A stretch of DNA of 53,015 nucleotides from Lachnospiraceae bacterium (GTDB lineage: Bacteria; Bacillota; Clostridia; Lachnospirales; Lachnospiraceae). Made by a program: the position numbers and the translations under genes. How positions within the stretch are numbered: position 1 is the stretch's first letter; every line of letters starts with the position of its first letter. The notes beneath the pieces were generated by a model. That model saw only the letters and a list, made by a program, of their open reading frames with translations, had not been told where the DNA came from and ran no database searches. The stretch spans positions 1-53,015 of the forward strand of contig JAFXQK010000021.1 in NCBI GenBank assembly GCA_017527205.1, given 5' to 3'. Positions 33,509-41,693 of the stretch are shown piece by piece.

Positions 33509-34553
33509 AATTAAAACTGGTGAGGAATTGCTCCGCGTAGAGCATCTGTGTCAATATTTTGGCAGAACCAAGGCTGTTGATGACGTCAACTTTTCGGTAT
33601 ATAAGGGAGAGGTTTTTGGCCTCGTTGGAGAGTCCGGATGTGGTAAGACCACGACGGGCCGCTCCATCATAAAGATCTACGACATTACCTCTGGCGACAT
33701 ATATCTGGAAGGGAAGCACGTTGCGGCCGGAACCTTGGCGCATAAGCAGGCCATCAAGGAGGCAGGCGCAAAACTGAAGACGGCTCCTGAGAACGAAAAG
33801 GAAGCCTTAAAGAAGGAAATTGAGAAAGAGCGCGAAGCACTGAAGGAAGCGAAGAGGGTTCAGAAGAAGGAGAAGGTTGTTGACAAGATCCAGATGATCT
33901 TCCAGGATCCCATCGCTTCTCTTGACCCCCGTATGACGGTTCGTGAGATCATTGCAGAAGGACTGATCATCAAGGGAGAAAAAGATAAGAAGCTCATTGA
34001 CCAGAAAGTGTATGAGGCACTTGAGAAGGTTGGACTTGTACGAGAGCATGCAGGCCGTTATCCGCATGAGTTTTCCGGCGGCCAGCGTCAGCGTATCGGT
34101 ATCGCTAGATCTGTTATCATGCATCCTGAAATGATCATTGCCGACGAGCCCGTTTCAGCGCTTGACGTTTCCATTCAGGCGCAGGTCATCAACCTCTTGA
34201 ATGACCTGAGAAAAGAGTACGGCATCACGATCATGTTCATTGCACATGACCTTTCCGTCGTGAAGTACTTCTCTGATCGTATTGGCGTTATGTACTACGG
34301 CAAGATGGTGGAGTTGGCAAGCTCAGATGAGCTGTTTGCGCACCCGTTGCATCCCTATACAAAGTCATTGCTGTCTGCAATTCCGCTTCCGGATCCTGAT
34401 TCCGAAAAGAAACGGAAACGTCTGGTTTACAACAAGCTGAAGGATCATGACTACAGCAAGCAGGGGCCTACCATGAGAGAGGTTGCGCCGGGACACTTTG
34501 TATATTGCAATGATGAAGAAGAAGCGCGTTACAAGAAGGAATTAAGTCGATAG
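33501..34553 (+). CDS. oppF: Oligopeptide ABC transporter ATP-binding protein
   Basis: OppF pairs with OppD as the second ATPase. Motifs are Walker A GESGCGKTT, Q-loop IQMIFQDPIASLDPR, signature FSGGQRQRIGIAR, Walker B IIADEPVSALD, and the C-terminal EVAPGHFVYC. Between the first strand pair and the Q-loop sits a charged helical insertion of about 55 residues (rich in KEKEALKE-type heptads). ATG 33501 lies inside the end of oppD, with GGAGGTGAG upstream, so translation is coupled. The single Cys near the end is retained. The operon probably reads on into the next gene. Confidence 0.94.
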   Translation: MPEIKTGEELLRVEHLCQYFGRTKAVDDVNFSVYKGEVFGLVGESGCGKTTTGRSIIKIYDITSGDIYLEGKHVAAGTLAHKQAIKEAGAKLKTAPENEKEALKKEIEKEREALKEAKRVQKKEKVVDKIQMIFQDPIASLDPRMTVREIIAEGLIIKGEKDKKLIDQKVYEALEKVGLVREHAGRYPHEFSGGQRQRIGIARSVIMHPEMIIADEPVSALDVSIQAQVINLLNDLRKEYGITIMFIAHDLSVVKYFSDRIGVMYYGKMVELASSDELFAHPLHPYTKSLLSAIPLPDPDSEKKRKRLVYNKLKDHDYSKQGPTMREVAPGHFVYCNDEEEARYKKELSR

Positions 34554-34569
34554 GAAACCATTATTCCAT

Positions 34570-34971
34570 ATGAATACAAAGCTAAAAAAATACGGAACCT
34601 CCTTCCTTTTGGGAGGAGGTCTCTTTTGTCTTTATTTATTTACGCGGGAATTCCCGGCCCCTGAAGCATCCGAGAATTTTCGCATGCTTGCGGATGCTGC
34701 AACGATTCCGGGTCTTTTATTTACCATGTTTGGTGCGCTCATCTGGGCAGCATCCTTGGGAGCCATGGATGGTTTATCCTACGGCCTGCGGTCTGCCATG
34801 CGGGCACTCCTGCCGGGGGGACGCGTACAGAAGGAAGAAACCTATGCCGAGCACGTGACCAGGCGCCGCGAAAAATATGCAAACTCTCGGGGCTATGGTT
34901 TTCTTCTGCTGACTGGGCTTGCATTTTTGGCGATTGCAGGCATCTTCGTTGCACTGTTTTATGCCTGCTGA
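34570..34971 (+). CDS. DUF3899-like small membrane protein
   Basis: The 133-residue protein has three predicted membrane spans: about 10-27, 45-65, and 108-130. The cytoplasmic middle is basic (EEHVTRRREKYANSRG region). The MDGLSYGLRSAM segment resembles the FDAFSYGF motif of DUF3899 proteins, whose function is unknown. It starts 16 bases after oppF and is followed by a strong terminator, so it is probably the last gene of the opp transcript. The ribosome site is poor. Confidence 0.65.
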   Translation: MNTKLKKYGTSFLLGGGLFCLYLFTREFPAPEASENFRMLADAATIPGLLFTMFGALIWAASLGAMDGLSYGLRSAMRALLPGGRVQKEETYAEHVTRRREKYANSRGYGFLLLTGLAFLAIAGIFVALFYAC

Positions 34972-34986
34972 TCCATCACGGGAAAA

Positions 34987-35020
34987 CCCCTGACCTTGTA
35001 AAAGGCAGGGGCTCTTTTTT
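34987..35020 (+). terminator. Intrinsic terminator of the opp operon
   Basis: CCCCTG pairs with CAGGGG and CCTT with AAGG, around a short loop, followed by CTCTTTTTT. Confidence 0.9.
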
Positions 35021-35034
35021 CATAGACAATTTAT

Positions 35035-35322
35035 TTACAGATAATTGTTTGAGGAGGACTGGCGGAGCAGGAATTTGACCTGATAGCCCGCGTCATCGCA
35101 GATGGAGCGGACAAGCTCTTCTGCAACCTCCTTGGAATTGTCGTTCACGCAGATAATGCAACGCTGGCGTTTGCTAAAGAAGGAAGTTTTTGCCCAGCGA
35201 ATATAGTAGGAGATACGATTCTGGAGCAGAGCCTTTTCGATTAGCTTTTTGCATTCCTCATCATTGACCTCGCACAGTTCGATTTCGTTGTTTACCTTTA
35301 AGCTTGTGTAAATTGACTGCAT
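35035..35322 (-). CDS. Small uncharacterised protein, 95 residues
   Basis: This soluble, mixed alpha/beta protein begins MQSIYTSLKVNNEIEL and has a basic Trp-containing middle (YYIRWAKTSFFSKRQR) and an ICVNDNSKEVAEELV segment. It resembles small ACT- or DUF2007-like folds, but I do not recognise a family. The start is well set: GGGGAGG lies seven bases before the ATG, and an extended -10 promoter sits upstream. It is transcribed divergently from the gene at 35474. Confidence 0.7.
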   Translation of the reverse strand: MQSIYTSLKVNNEIELCEVNDEECKKLIEKALLQNRISYYIRWAKTSFFSKRQRCIICVNDNSKEVAEELVRSICDDAGYQVKFLLRQSSSNNYL

Positions 35323-35350
35323 GGTATTTACCTCCCCAAAATCTAAGGTT

Positions 35351-35380
35351 AGTATAGCACAGAATCTCACAAAAGTGCAA
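35351..35380 (-). promoter_or_regulatory. Promoter of the 95-residue protein gene
   Basis: On the minus strand TTGCAC (35380-35375) and TATACT (35356-35351) are 18 bases apart, with TGC before the -10 box. Confidence 0.7.
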
Positions 35381-35388
35381 TGAAATAC

Positions 35389-35417
35389 TTGATGATTTTT
35401 TGGAAAAAAGGTACAAT
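35389..35417 (+). promoter_or_regulatory. Promoter of the coiled-coil protein gene
   Basis: TTGATG (35389-35394) and TACAAT (35412-35417) are 17 bases apart. The region is divergent with the promoter at 35351-35380; the two -35 boxes are only eight bases apart. Confidence 0.65.
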
Positions 35418-35473
35418 GGAAACGGAAACGGCAATAGGGAAGGCAAGCCGTAAGGACAGCGAAAGGAGCAGAC

Positions 35474-35833
35474 GTGGCAATGGAAAAATTGGAAACGATT
35501 AAGATGGTACTTTCGGATAAAAAGAATCAGGTGACGGATAAGGCGAAGGAGCTTTCTGAGCTGATTCGCTTAAAGCGTCAAATCAGTACTTGCGAGGAAG
35601 TCATCAAGAGAAACCAGCTCGAGATCGGACGAATGGTTTATGCCCAGTATGAGGAGCGCGTGGAAGCGGAAGAGAATGGTGACCCCACGGCCATGGACGA
35701 GCTTGGCATGGAGACGGGAACCAAATCCTGTTCAGAGAGATTTGAAAAGCAGTGCGTTGCCATTGCGAATGCAAACAGGGCCATTGCAGATCTGAAGAAG
35801 CAGATCAGGATGCTTCAGAAGAAATTGAAATAA
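35474..35833 (+). CDS. Uncharacterised coiled-coil protein, 119 residues
   Basis: The protein is helical throughout. Two coiled-coil stretches (about 5-50 and 85-119) flank an acidic middle (EAEENGDPTAMDELG). There are single Cys residues in each part (STCEEV, KSCSER, KQCVAI). It has no membrane span and no known domain. GTG 35474 has AAGGAG five bases upstream; ATG 35480 is an alternative. The last codons and the following bases form a 14-bp tandem duplication. It converges with the PBP gene. Confidence 0.7.
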   Translation: MAMEKLETIKMVLSDKKNQVTDKAKELSELIRLKRQISTCEEVIKRNQLEIGRMVYAQYEERVEAEENGDPTAMDELGMETGTKSCSERFEKQCVAIANANRAIADLKKQIRMLQKKLK

Positions 35834-35851
35834 AGAAATTGAAATAAAGAA

Positions 35852-35889
35852 AAGCCCATCACCGATTCGTTGGTGACAGGCTTTTTTTG
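35852..35889. terminator. Bidirectional terminator between convergent genes
   Basis: AAGCC pairs with GGCTT and CACC with GGTG around GATTCGT, with T runs on the plus strand and A runs (T on the minus) on the other side. It serves both the coiled-coil gene and the PBP gene. Confidence 0.85.
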
Positions 35890-35906
35890 TCTTTTGTGCT
35901 TTTGTA

Positions 35907-38585
35907 TTATTGCTGCGCTGCTGCAATCCTCTGTTCCAACTGGATTCGCTGTTCTTCGATGAGCGCGTAAGCATTGGGCTTTTGGAAGAACTGTGCATTA
36001 TGCTGACAGTAGGCCGTGGTGTTCGGCGTTACCAGCGTCTGTCCGCCGTCCTCCGTCTTGACGATCATGGTGGAGCCCTTCGTCAGTGCGGGGTCCTCGA
36101 TTAGAGGAAGCGTAGCCGTTCCATGATAACGGAAAGGACATTCATCGCAGGCAATCAAGTTATCGTATGCACAAATCTCACCCTCATAGTGGATGTCACA
36201 GTATTCCGTAGGCTCCGTACCCTCAGCAAAGAGCTCTTGAACCACGCACCCGGCGACGTCGCAGAGTCCCTCTCTTGGAAGCTTACCGGACTGAGAACAG
36301 ATCTTGCATTTCACAATTCCCTCAGGCATGGGGAAATCCTGATTCGGAAGCTCCTCGTGGATCCTGCTCATGACGGACTTCCAGATTGCCTTGGAAATAC
36401 CGTCCTGACGGTTAGCACCTGAGGTTACCATGGCGATGTTATTGTCATATCCTGTCCAAACGGTGCAGCAGTAGTAAGGCGTAAAGCCTGCAAACCATAC
36501 GTCATGTGATTTCGTTGTCGTACCGGTCTTACCGGCGGCATTCATGTTGTTTAACTTACATGCCGTTGCGGTACCCTTCGTAATAACGTCCTGCATGGCG
36601 CTCGTCAGAAGGTAGGCCGTCGTCTCCTTCAGAACCTGCCTGGTCTTAGGATTGGTGTTGTCAAGAATGACGTTGCCATCGGAATCCAGAACGCGGGTAT
36701 AAAGCTTAGGAGTTACGTAGGTTCCTTTGTTTTCTATGGAGGCGTAGGCTGCATTTAACTCGTAGGGTGATACGCCCTTGGTGATGCCGCCCAGTGCCAG
36801 GGGTTGAATCACGTCGGTCAGCCATTGGCCGTTATAGTAATTACCGGACTCCAACGTCGTAAATCCAAAGTTCACTAGATAGTCAAAGCCGACCTGAGGA
36901 GTGATGACGGTCAGGTTCTTTACGGCAATGATGTTCATGGATTCCTGAATCGCATAGCGAATGGAACGAATGTTGCGGTAACCATTCTTATACCAGTTAT
37001 TAACGGGAGTGCCGTTATCGTAACTGAAGGGTGCATCATTATATACGGTTGCCAGCGTCATGCCGGCGCAATCAATTGCAGGTGCAAAGGAAGCGAGGAC
37101 CTTAAAGGTGGAACCGGGGGAACGAGTAGAGGAGACGGCCCTGTTCAGGGTTCTTCTTCCCTCCTTGGCGCCGCGACCGCCAACCACGGCGACAACATAG
37201 CCTGTCTTTGGATCACTGACAACAAAGGCAACCTGAGGCTGGGGCGTCATCTTTACGGTCTCCTCGTAATTGGCGGGATCGTTTGGAACGCCAAGCTCCT
37301 CCATCATGGCAAGGCGGAATTCCTCCGCTGCCGCATAGGCATCGTCTTGAGAGTGGAAGATCAGGTTAAACTCTTTGTTCTTATGGCTCTTAAACCAGCT
37401 GGACATGTTTTCCTTGCTGAAATTCTTCTTTGTAGCGGCATCTACCTTGATGGTCAATGCATAGTTTAAATACCAGTCCGTCTGCGCGGGATAGTTCGAA
37501 GGATTAGCAACCTCCTCATTACAGATCGCCTGAATCGTAGGATCCAAGGTCGATTCAATGCGAAGACCGCCGCTGGTCAGCATGGTCTCTGCCAGCTCCT
37601 TAGTGTAACCGTCCGCCACAAGGTCATCAAAAACCTGCTCATACAAGGCATCCGAGAAATACGATCCCGAGGTAGAGGAGCTTACGCGGTAGCTCGTGTC
37701 GAACAGACCAATTCGCTCGTAAACCGCATTTGTGTCATCGATGGCTTCGGTATACTGATCGGCGGTGATAAAACCAAGCTCCAACATTTTATCCAGACAA
37801 TTCTTACGTCTTCTTGCATTGTTTTCGGGATGGCTGATGGGGTTATAACCAGAAGGGTTCTGGGTAATCACGGCGATCACGGCGCATTCCGAAATCGTTA
37901 GGTCAATACAGGACTTACCAAAATAACGAAGAGAAGCGGATTCTACGCCGAGCGTGCCCTGTCCAAGGTTGATGGCGTTCATGTAACGAAGCAGAATCTC
38001 GTCCTTCGTGAACTTCTTTGTGACCTCAAGTGCAAGGTATTGCTCCTGAACCTTACGCTTGATTTTTTTCATTAAGTTGTCGCCTTCCTCCGTCCATGTC
38101 GTAAATACCGTGTTTTTCAGAAGCTGTTGGGTAATGGTACTACCACCTTGCGTCCGTCGAAAGCCGGATTTTACGTATTGATAACCGGATCTGACGATGG
38201 CCTTGTAGTCGATTCCGCCGTGCTGATAGAAACGCTCATCCTCGCAGGCGACGAAGGCAAGTCCCATATACTTCGGGATCTGATCCCAGCCAACCTGAAT
38301 TCGGTTGGAGTTCATGGAAACATAGCTGTCAATTTCATTTCCTTCGGCATCATATACGATGGTTGCCTGGCCGGAGGCGATGACGTCCGCCAGCCTGATT
38401 CTCGGCGTGTCCGCCAAAATTCCCCGGAACAATCCAAAGCCAAGGGCAATGCCGCAGATACCTACACCGATGATAACAAGGGTCGCAATTTGGACCACCG
38501 TGATGATCAAGGCTCTCCATAGTTTATTTGTTTTAGAGTTCAGTGACCGTTTGATCTCACGAACTCCGTCTCTGCCATAATCCAT
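35907..38585 (-). CDS. Class A penicillin-binding protein (PBP1A family)
   Basis: This 892-residue bifunctional enzyme polymerises and crosslinks peptidoglycan. A short basic cytoplasmic tail precedes one membrane anchor (about 25-50). The GT51 glycosyltransferase (about 85-260) has EDERFYQHGGID with the catalytic Glu, and QGGSTITQQLLKN. The transpeptidase has SPGSTFK (nucleophile near residue 490), SMN and KTGTT near 688. After it comes an unusual tail with eight Cys (KCKICSQSGKLP to ACDECPFRY), reminiscent of the Cys-paired tails of some clostridial PBPs, and a Gln/Ala-rich end. The ATG has GAAAGGA upstream on the minus strand and its own promoter. Confidence 0.95.
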   Translation of the reverse strand: MDYGRDGVREIKRSLNSKTNKLWRALIITVVQIATLVIIGVGICGIALGFGLFRGILADTPRIRLADVIASGQATIVYDAEGNEIDSYVSMNSNRIQVGWDQIPKYMGLAFVACEDERFYQHGGIDYKAIVRSGYQYVKSGFRRTQGGSTITQQLLKNTVFTTWTEEGDNLMKKIKRKVQEQYLALEVTKKFTKDEILLRYMNAINLGQGTLGVESASLRYFGKSCIDLTISECAVIAVITQNPSGYNPISHPENNARRRKNCLDKMLELGFITADQYTEAIDDTNAVYERIGLFDTSYRVSSSTSGSYFSDALYEQVFDDLVADGYTKELAETMLTSGGLRIESTLDPTIQAICNEEVANPSNYPAQTDWYLNYALTIKVDAATKKNFSKENMSSWFKSHKNKEFNLIFHSQDDAYAAAEEFRLAMMEELGVPNDPANYEETVKMTPQPQVAFVVSDPKTGYVVAVVGGRGAKEGRRTLNRAVSSTRSPGSTFKVLASFAPAIDCAGMTLATVYNDAPFSYDNGTPVNNWYKNGYRNIRSIRYAIQESMNIIAVKNLTVITPQVGFDYLVNFGFTTLESGNYYNGQWLTDVIQPLALGGITKGVSPYELNAAYASIENKGTYVTPKLYTRVLDSDGNVILDNTNPKTRQVLKETTAYLLTSAMQDVITKGTATACKLNNMNAAGKTGTTTKSHDVWFAGFTPYYCCTVWTGYDNNIAMVTSGANRQDGISKAIWKSVMSRIHEELPNQDFPMPEGIVKCKICSQSGKLPREGLCDVAGCVVQELFAEGTEPTEYCDIHYEGEICAYDNLIACDECPFRYHGTATLPLIEDPALTKGSTMIVKTEDGGQTLVTPNTTAYCQHNAQFFQKPNAYALIEEQRIQLEQRIAAAQQ

Positions 38586-38629
38586 AGCTCAGTCCTTTCT
38601 GAATGAACAAAAAGTCCATATTCTGCTAT

Positions 38630-38658
38630 AGTATACCAAATGTTGGACAAAATGTGAA
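38630..38658 (-). promoter_or_regulatory. Promoter of the PBP gene
   Basis: On the minus strand TTCACA (38658-38653) and TATACT (38635-38630) are 17 bases apart, about 45 bases before the ATG. Confidence 0.65.
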
Positions 38659-38705
38659 GAACAACTTTTCCCTTAAGAAAAAGTTAAGATTTTGAATGGC
38701 TTGAC

Positions 38706-38734
38706 TTCACAAAAATTGGGAAATATGTTATGAT
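38706..38734 (+). promoter_or_regulatory. Promoter of the yigZ-to-NHL gene group
   Basis: TTCACA (38706-38711) and TATGAT (38729-38734) are 17 bases apart, 36 bases before the yigZ ATG. The same -35 hexamer is used by the divergent PBP promoter. Confidence 0.6.
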
Positions 38735-38769
38735 AATTACGATTGTAATTTGGGGGATTATGTTCAATT

Positions 38770-39414
38770 ATGGGAAACGATTCCTATCGGATTCTTCTGT
38801 CTGGCGGACAAGGGGAATATGAAGAAAAGAAATCCCGCTTCATTGCAACCGTGCGAAGTGTGCAGACGGAGGAGGAAGCGGTTTCCTTTATCGAGGAAAT
38901 GAAAAAGAAATATTGGGATGCAAGGCATAATTGCAGTGCGTTTTGCATTGGCAGCAGGGGCGAACTGACAAGGTGCAGTGATGACGGAGAGCCCTCCGGA
39001 ACGGCGGGACGCCCAATGCTGGAAGTCCTTTTGGGCTCAGGAGTCCGCAACGTAGCCGTCGTGGTGACGCGATATTTTGGCGGCGTGCTTCTTGGGACGG
39101 GTGGCCTCGTGCGCGCCTATACCCAGGCGGTGAAGGAGGGGCTGGCAGCGTGTGAGATTGGCATCATGCGTCAAGGAACGGAGCTTCTCATTGAGGCAGA
39201 GTACAACGACATCGGTAAGGTATTGTATCTGCTTGGAAATCGGGGCGTACAACCGACGAACAGCGAGTATGCGGAGAAGGTGCGATTAACGGTAACACTC
39301 GCGAAGGAGGAGACGGAAGGCTTTTTAAAGGAACTGACGGAGGGAACGGCAGCGCGCGTAAAGACGGAGAAGCTTGGCGACGTTACATTTGTGCAAAAAG
39401 AGGCGGCAACATAA
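38770..39414 (+). CDS. yigZ: YigZ/IMPACT family protein (UPF0029)
   Basis: The 214-residue protein has the two-domain YigZ layout. The IMPACT domain (about 1-130) shows KKSRFIATV, ARHNCSAFCIG, SDDGEPSGTAGRPML and VVVTRYFGGVLLGTGGLVRAY. A smaller ferredoxin-like C-terminal domain (DUF1949) follows at about 140-205. Its cellular role in bacteria is not settled; eukaryotic IMPACT modulates Gcn2. It is the first gene of a tight co-directional run that includes an MBL-fold enzyme and an HD-GYP protein. Confidence 0.93.
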   Translation: MGNDSYRILLSGGQGEYEEKKSRFIATVRSVQTEEEAVSFIEEMKKKYWDARHNCSAFCIGSRGELTRCSDDGEPSGTAGRPMLEVLLGSGVRNVAVVVTRYFGGVLLGTGGLVRAYTQAVKEGLAACEIGIMRQGTELLIEAEYNDIGKVLYLLGNRGVQPTNSEYAEKVRLTVTLAKEETEGFLKELTEGTAARVKTEKLGDVTFVQKEAAT

Positions 39415-39440
39415 GTACGAACAGGGGTTGATTGGGTAAA

Positions 39441-40241
39441 ATGGAAACGAAGGATTGTTGGAAAATTGAGCTTTTGGGCGTGCGCGGCTCCATGGCAGTC
39501 ACGCCAAAGGAATTTCAGGAATTTGGAAGCGACACGCTTTGCGTCAGGATGGAGGCTGGCGGAAAGGTGCTATTTTTGGACGCGGGCAGTGGCCTCATGT
39601 ATGGCATTGCCGGTGCAGAGAATCATGTATTGATCGGTCATCCGCACCTGGATCATCTGATCGGCCTTTGCAAGTGGAAGGAATTAGCTGACCCGGACAA
39701 GAAGATCAGGCTTTACATGGCTGACCATGAGGGACAAAGCTGTGAGAAAATTCTCCATACGCTTTATGGACCTCCCTTTTGGCCTGTACATCTGGAGGAG
39801 ATCTCAAAGGGACTTGAGTATGTCTCTATTAACGGATCCTTTACGATCGGCGATCTGACCATAGAGACGCTCGAAGGCAATCATCCCGGAGGCGTCACGC
39901 ACTTTAAGATTACGGATGGAAAGCGGACGCTTGTCTATGCCGTGGACTGTGAGCTGACGCAGGAGGCAAGGGATGCGCTGGAGCAGTTTGCCAAGGGGTG
40001 TGATCTGCTCATTTGTGACGGTCAGCTAAATGATGACGATGCCGCATCAAAGCGCGGCTGGGGACATAGCACGCAGGGAGAGGGCGCGGCCCTGGGCGCC
40101 GCGTGCGGAGCAAAGAAAACCGTGCTGGTACATTTTGATCCTTCGGCAACCGATGAACAATTGGACGCCTTAGAACGTAAAATTAATCAGAAATTTCCTC
40201 AATGTGTGTTTGGCAGACAGGGAGAGATTTATCATTTATGA
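39441..40241 (+). CDS. MBL-fold metallo-hydrolase
   Basis: This 266-residue cytoplasmic protein has a metallo-beta-lactamase fold. The opening VRGSMAVTPKEFQEFGSDTLCV and FLDAGSGL are typical of the Lactamase_B_2 group. The metal motif is HPHLDH, followed by GNHPGG, DCELT and a late VHFDPSATDEQL. It resembles phosphodiesterase-like members that act on cyclic nucleotides or RNA; the substrate is not known. ATG 39441 or TTG 39432 (after AGGGG) could be the start. Its last bases overlap the HD-GYP start as ATGA, so the two are translationally coupled. That pairing with a GAF/HD-GYP protein is suggestive. Confidence 0.82.
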   Translation: METKDCWKIELLGVRGSMAVTPKEFQEFGSDTLCVRMEAGGKVLFLDAGSGLMYGIAGAENHVLIGHPHLDHLIGLCKWKELADPDKKIRLYMADHEGQSCEKILHTLYGPPFWPVHLEEISKGLEYVSINGSFTIGDLTIETLEGNHPGGVTHFKITDGKRTLVYAVDCELTQEARDALEQFAKGCDLLICDGQLNDDDAASKRGWGHSTQGEGAALGAACGAKKTVLVHFDPSATDEQLDALERKINQKFPQCVFGRQGEIYHL

Positions 40242-41692
40242 ACACATTGGACATCGAAAGATTATTAAAAATTGGAATAGAATTGTCAGCCAATGCGGAC
40301 AGTGACAGCTTGATGAGGGAGATCGTGGACGTTGCGATGGATCTTACCAACTGCGACGGCGGAACCTTATATATTTTAGAAAATGACGTATTAACCTTCC
40401 ACATTATGGTTACGCTGTCATTAGGGATTGACCGCGGCGGACACGGACAGACGATCGAACTGCCGCCCGTTGCCCTAAAGCCGACGAACGTTTGCGCCAG
40501 GGCGGCCTTGGATAAGGCCTTGATCAACGTGGCTGACGTCTATGAGGACCAGAGATTTGACTTTTCCGGCCCAAGAAGATATGACCAGATGACGGGATAT
40601 CGGACAAAGTCCATGCTGGTCATTCCGATGCTGGATGACAAGGGAGACGCCATTGGAGTCCTGCAGCTCCTGAACGCGAAGGATCAAAATGGCGAGACCA
40701 TTGCATTTGCGCAGGATTATGAGCACGTGATTCAGTCCCTGGCATCGCAGGCGGCCATTCGCCTGACGAACCTGAATTACAGCCGTGAGATCACGAGACT
40801 ATTGGAATCCATGGTGCAGGTGCTCTCGACGGCCATCGATGCAAGAAGCCCTTATAATGCGAATCATACCAGAAACATGGCGGGATATGGAAAACGCTTT
40901 TTGACATGGCTTCGGGAGACAAACTCAGAGCATGCGATGACGCCGCAGGAGGAGAGGGAGTTCCTCATGGCCGTTTGGCTGCACGACGTCGGAAAGCTCG
41001 GCATCGCCCTTTCCATCATGGATAAGTCCTGCCGCATAGAAGGCTTTGAGGATGCCATTCGTCAACGCTTTCTGCTCATTGAACTACTCAGTGAGGTTGA
41101 ATGGCTTAAGGGCAGGTGTACAAAGGAAGCCTACGAAAAGACAAGGGAAGACTTAAAAGAAGCCTTGGAAGCCATTGGAAATGCTAACAAGGCAGGTTTT
41201 TTGCCAGATGATCTCTTACAAAAGATTGAAGAAATCGCAAGCCGAGAGTATGTCGACAGGGACGGCGAGGTGAAGCACTGGCTGACCAACAGCGAAAGAG
41301 AGACCCTGTCCATCCGAAAGGGAACGCTGACCGCAGCGGAACGCTCCATCATGGAAAGCCACGTGGTGCTGACCAAGAAAATGCTGGAGAGAATCAGCTT
41401 TAGCAAGGAATATAGCCACGTGACGCGTTGGGCATCAAATCATCATGAGCTGCTTGATGGCTCGGGCTATCCACAGCATTTGACGGCGGCGGATCTCTCC
41501 TTTCAGGAAAGGCTTCTTACGATCTTGGACGTTTTTGATGCGCTCACGGCGAATGACAGGCCATACAAGAAGGCCATGCCGCGTGAAAAGGCATTGGGAA
41601 TTCTTCGGAGCATGGCTTCGGAGGGGAAAGTGGACGGAGACATCCTGGAATTATTTTATCAGAGCAATGCATGGACGGAGGGGAAGGAATAA
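40238..41692 (+). CDS. GAF-HD-GYP protein, putative c-di-GMP phosphodiesterase
   Basis: The 484-residue protein has an N-terminal GAF domain (about 5-185: LMREIVDVAMDLTNCDGGTLYI, ARAALDKALINVADVYED) and an HD-GYP domain. The metal residues are in WLHDVGKL and SNHHELLDGSGYP, then LLTILDVFDALTANDRPYK. As in the protein encoded at 5781, about 100 residues are inserted between IMDK and KGTLTAAERSIMESHV. The two share matching segments such as YNANHT, SIRxGTLT and the FYxSNAW end, so they are paralogues. The ATGA overlap with the MBL gene and one-base gap to the FecR-lipoprotein gene suggest a shared operon. Confidence 0.88.
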   Translation: MNTLDIERLLKIGIELSANADSDSLMREIVDVAMDLTNCDGGTLYILENDVLTFHIMVTLSLGIDRGGHGQTIELPPVALKPTNVCARAALDKALINVADVYEDQRFDFSGPRRYDQMTGYRTKSMLVIPMLDDKGDAIGVLQLLNAKDQNGETIAFAQDYEHVIQSLASQAAIRLTNLNYSREITRLLESMVQVLSTAIDARSPYNANHTRNMAGYGKRFLTWLRETNSEHAMTPQEEREFLMAVWLHDVGKLGIALSIMDKSCRIEGFEDAIRQRFLLIELLSEVEWLKGRCTKEAYEKTREDLKEALEAIGNANKAGFLPDDLLQKIEEIASREYVDRDGEVKHWLTNSERETLSIRKGTLTAAERSIMESHVVLTKKMLERISFSKEYSHVTRWASNHHELLDGSGYPQHLTAADLSFQERLLTILDVFDALTANDRPYKKAMPREKALGILRSMASEGKVDGDILELFYQSNAWTEGKE

Positions 41693-41693
41693 G

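Noticed and set aside
34880..34905. Another repeat half-copy (TCTCGGGGCTATGG)
   Set aside because: It is coding sequence within the DUF3899-like gene, and similarity covers only about ten bases.
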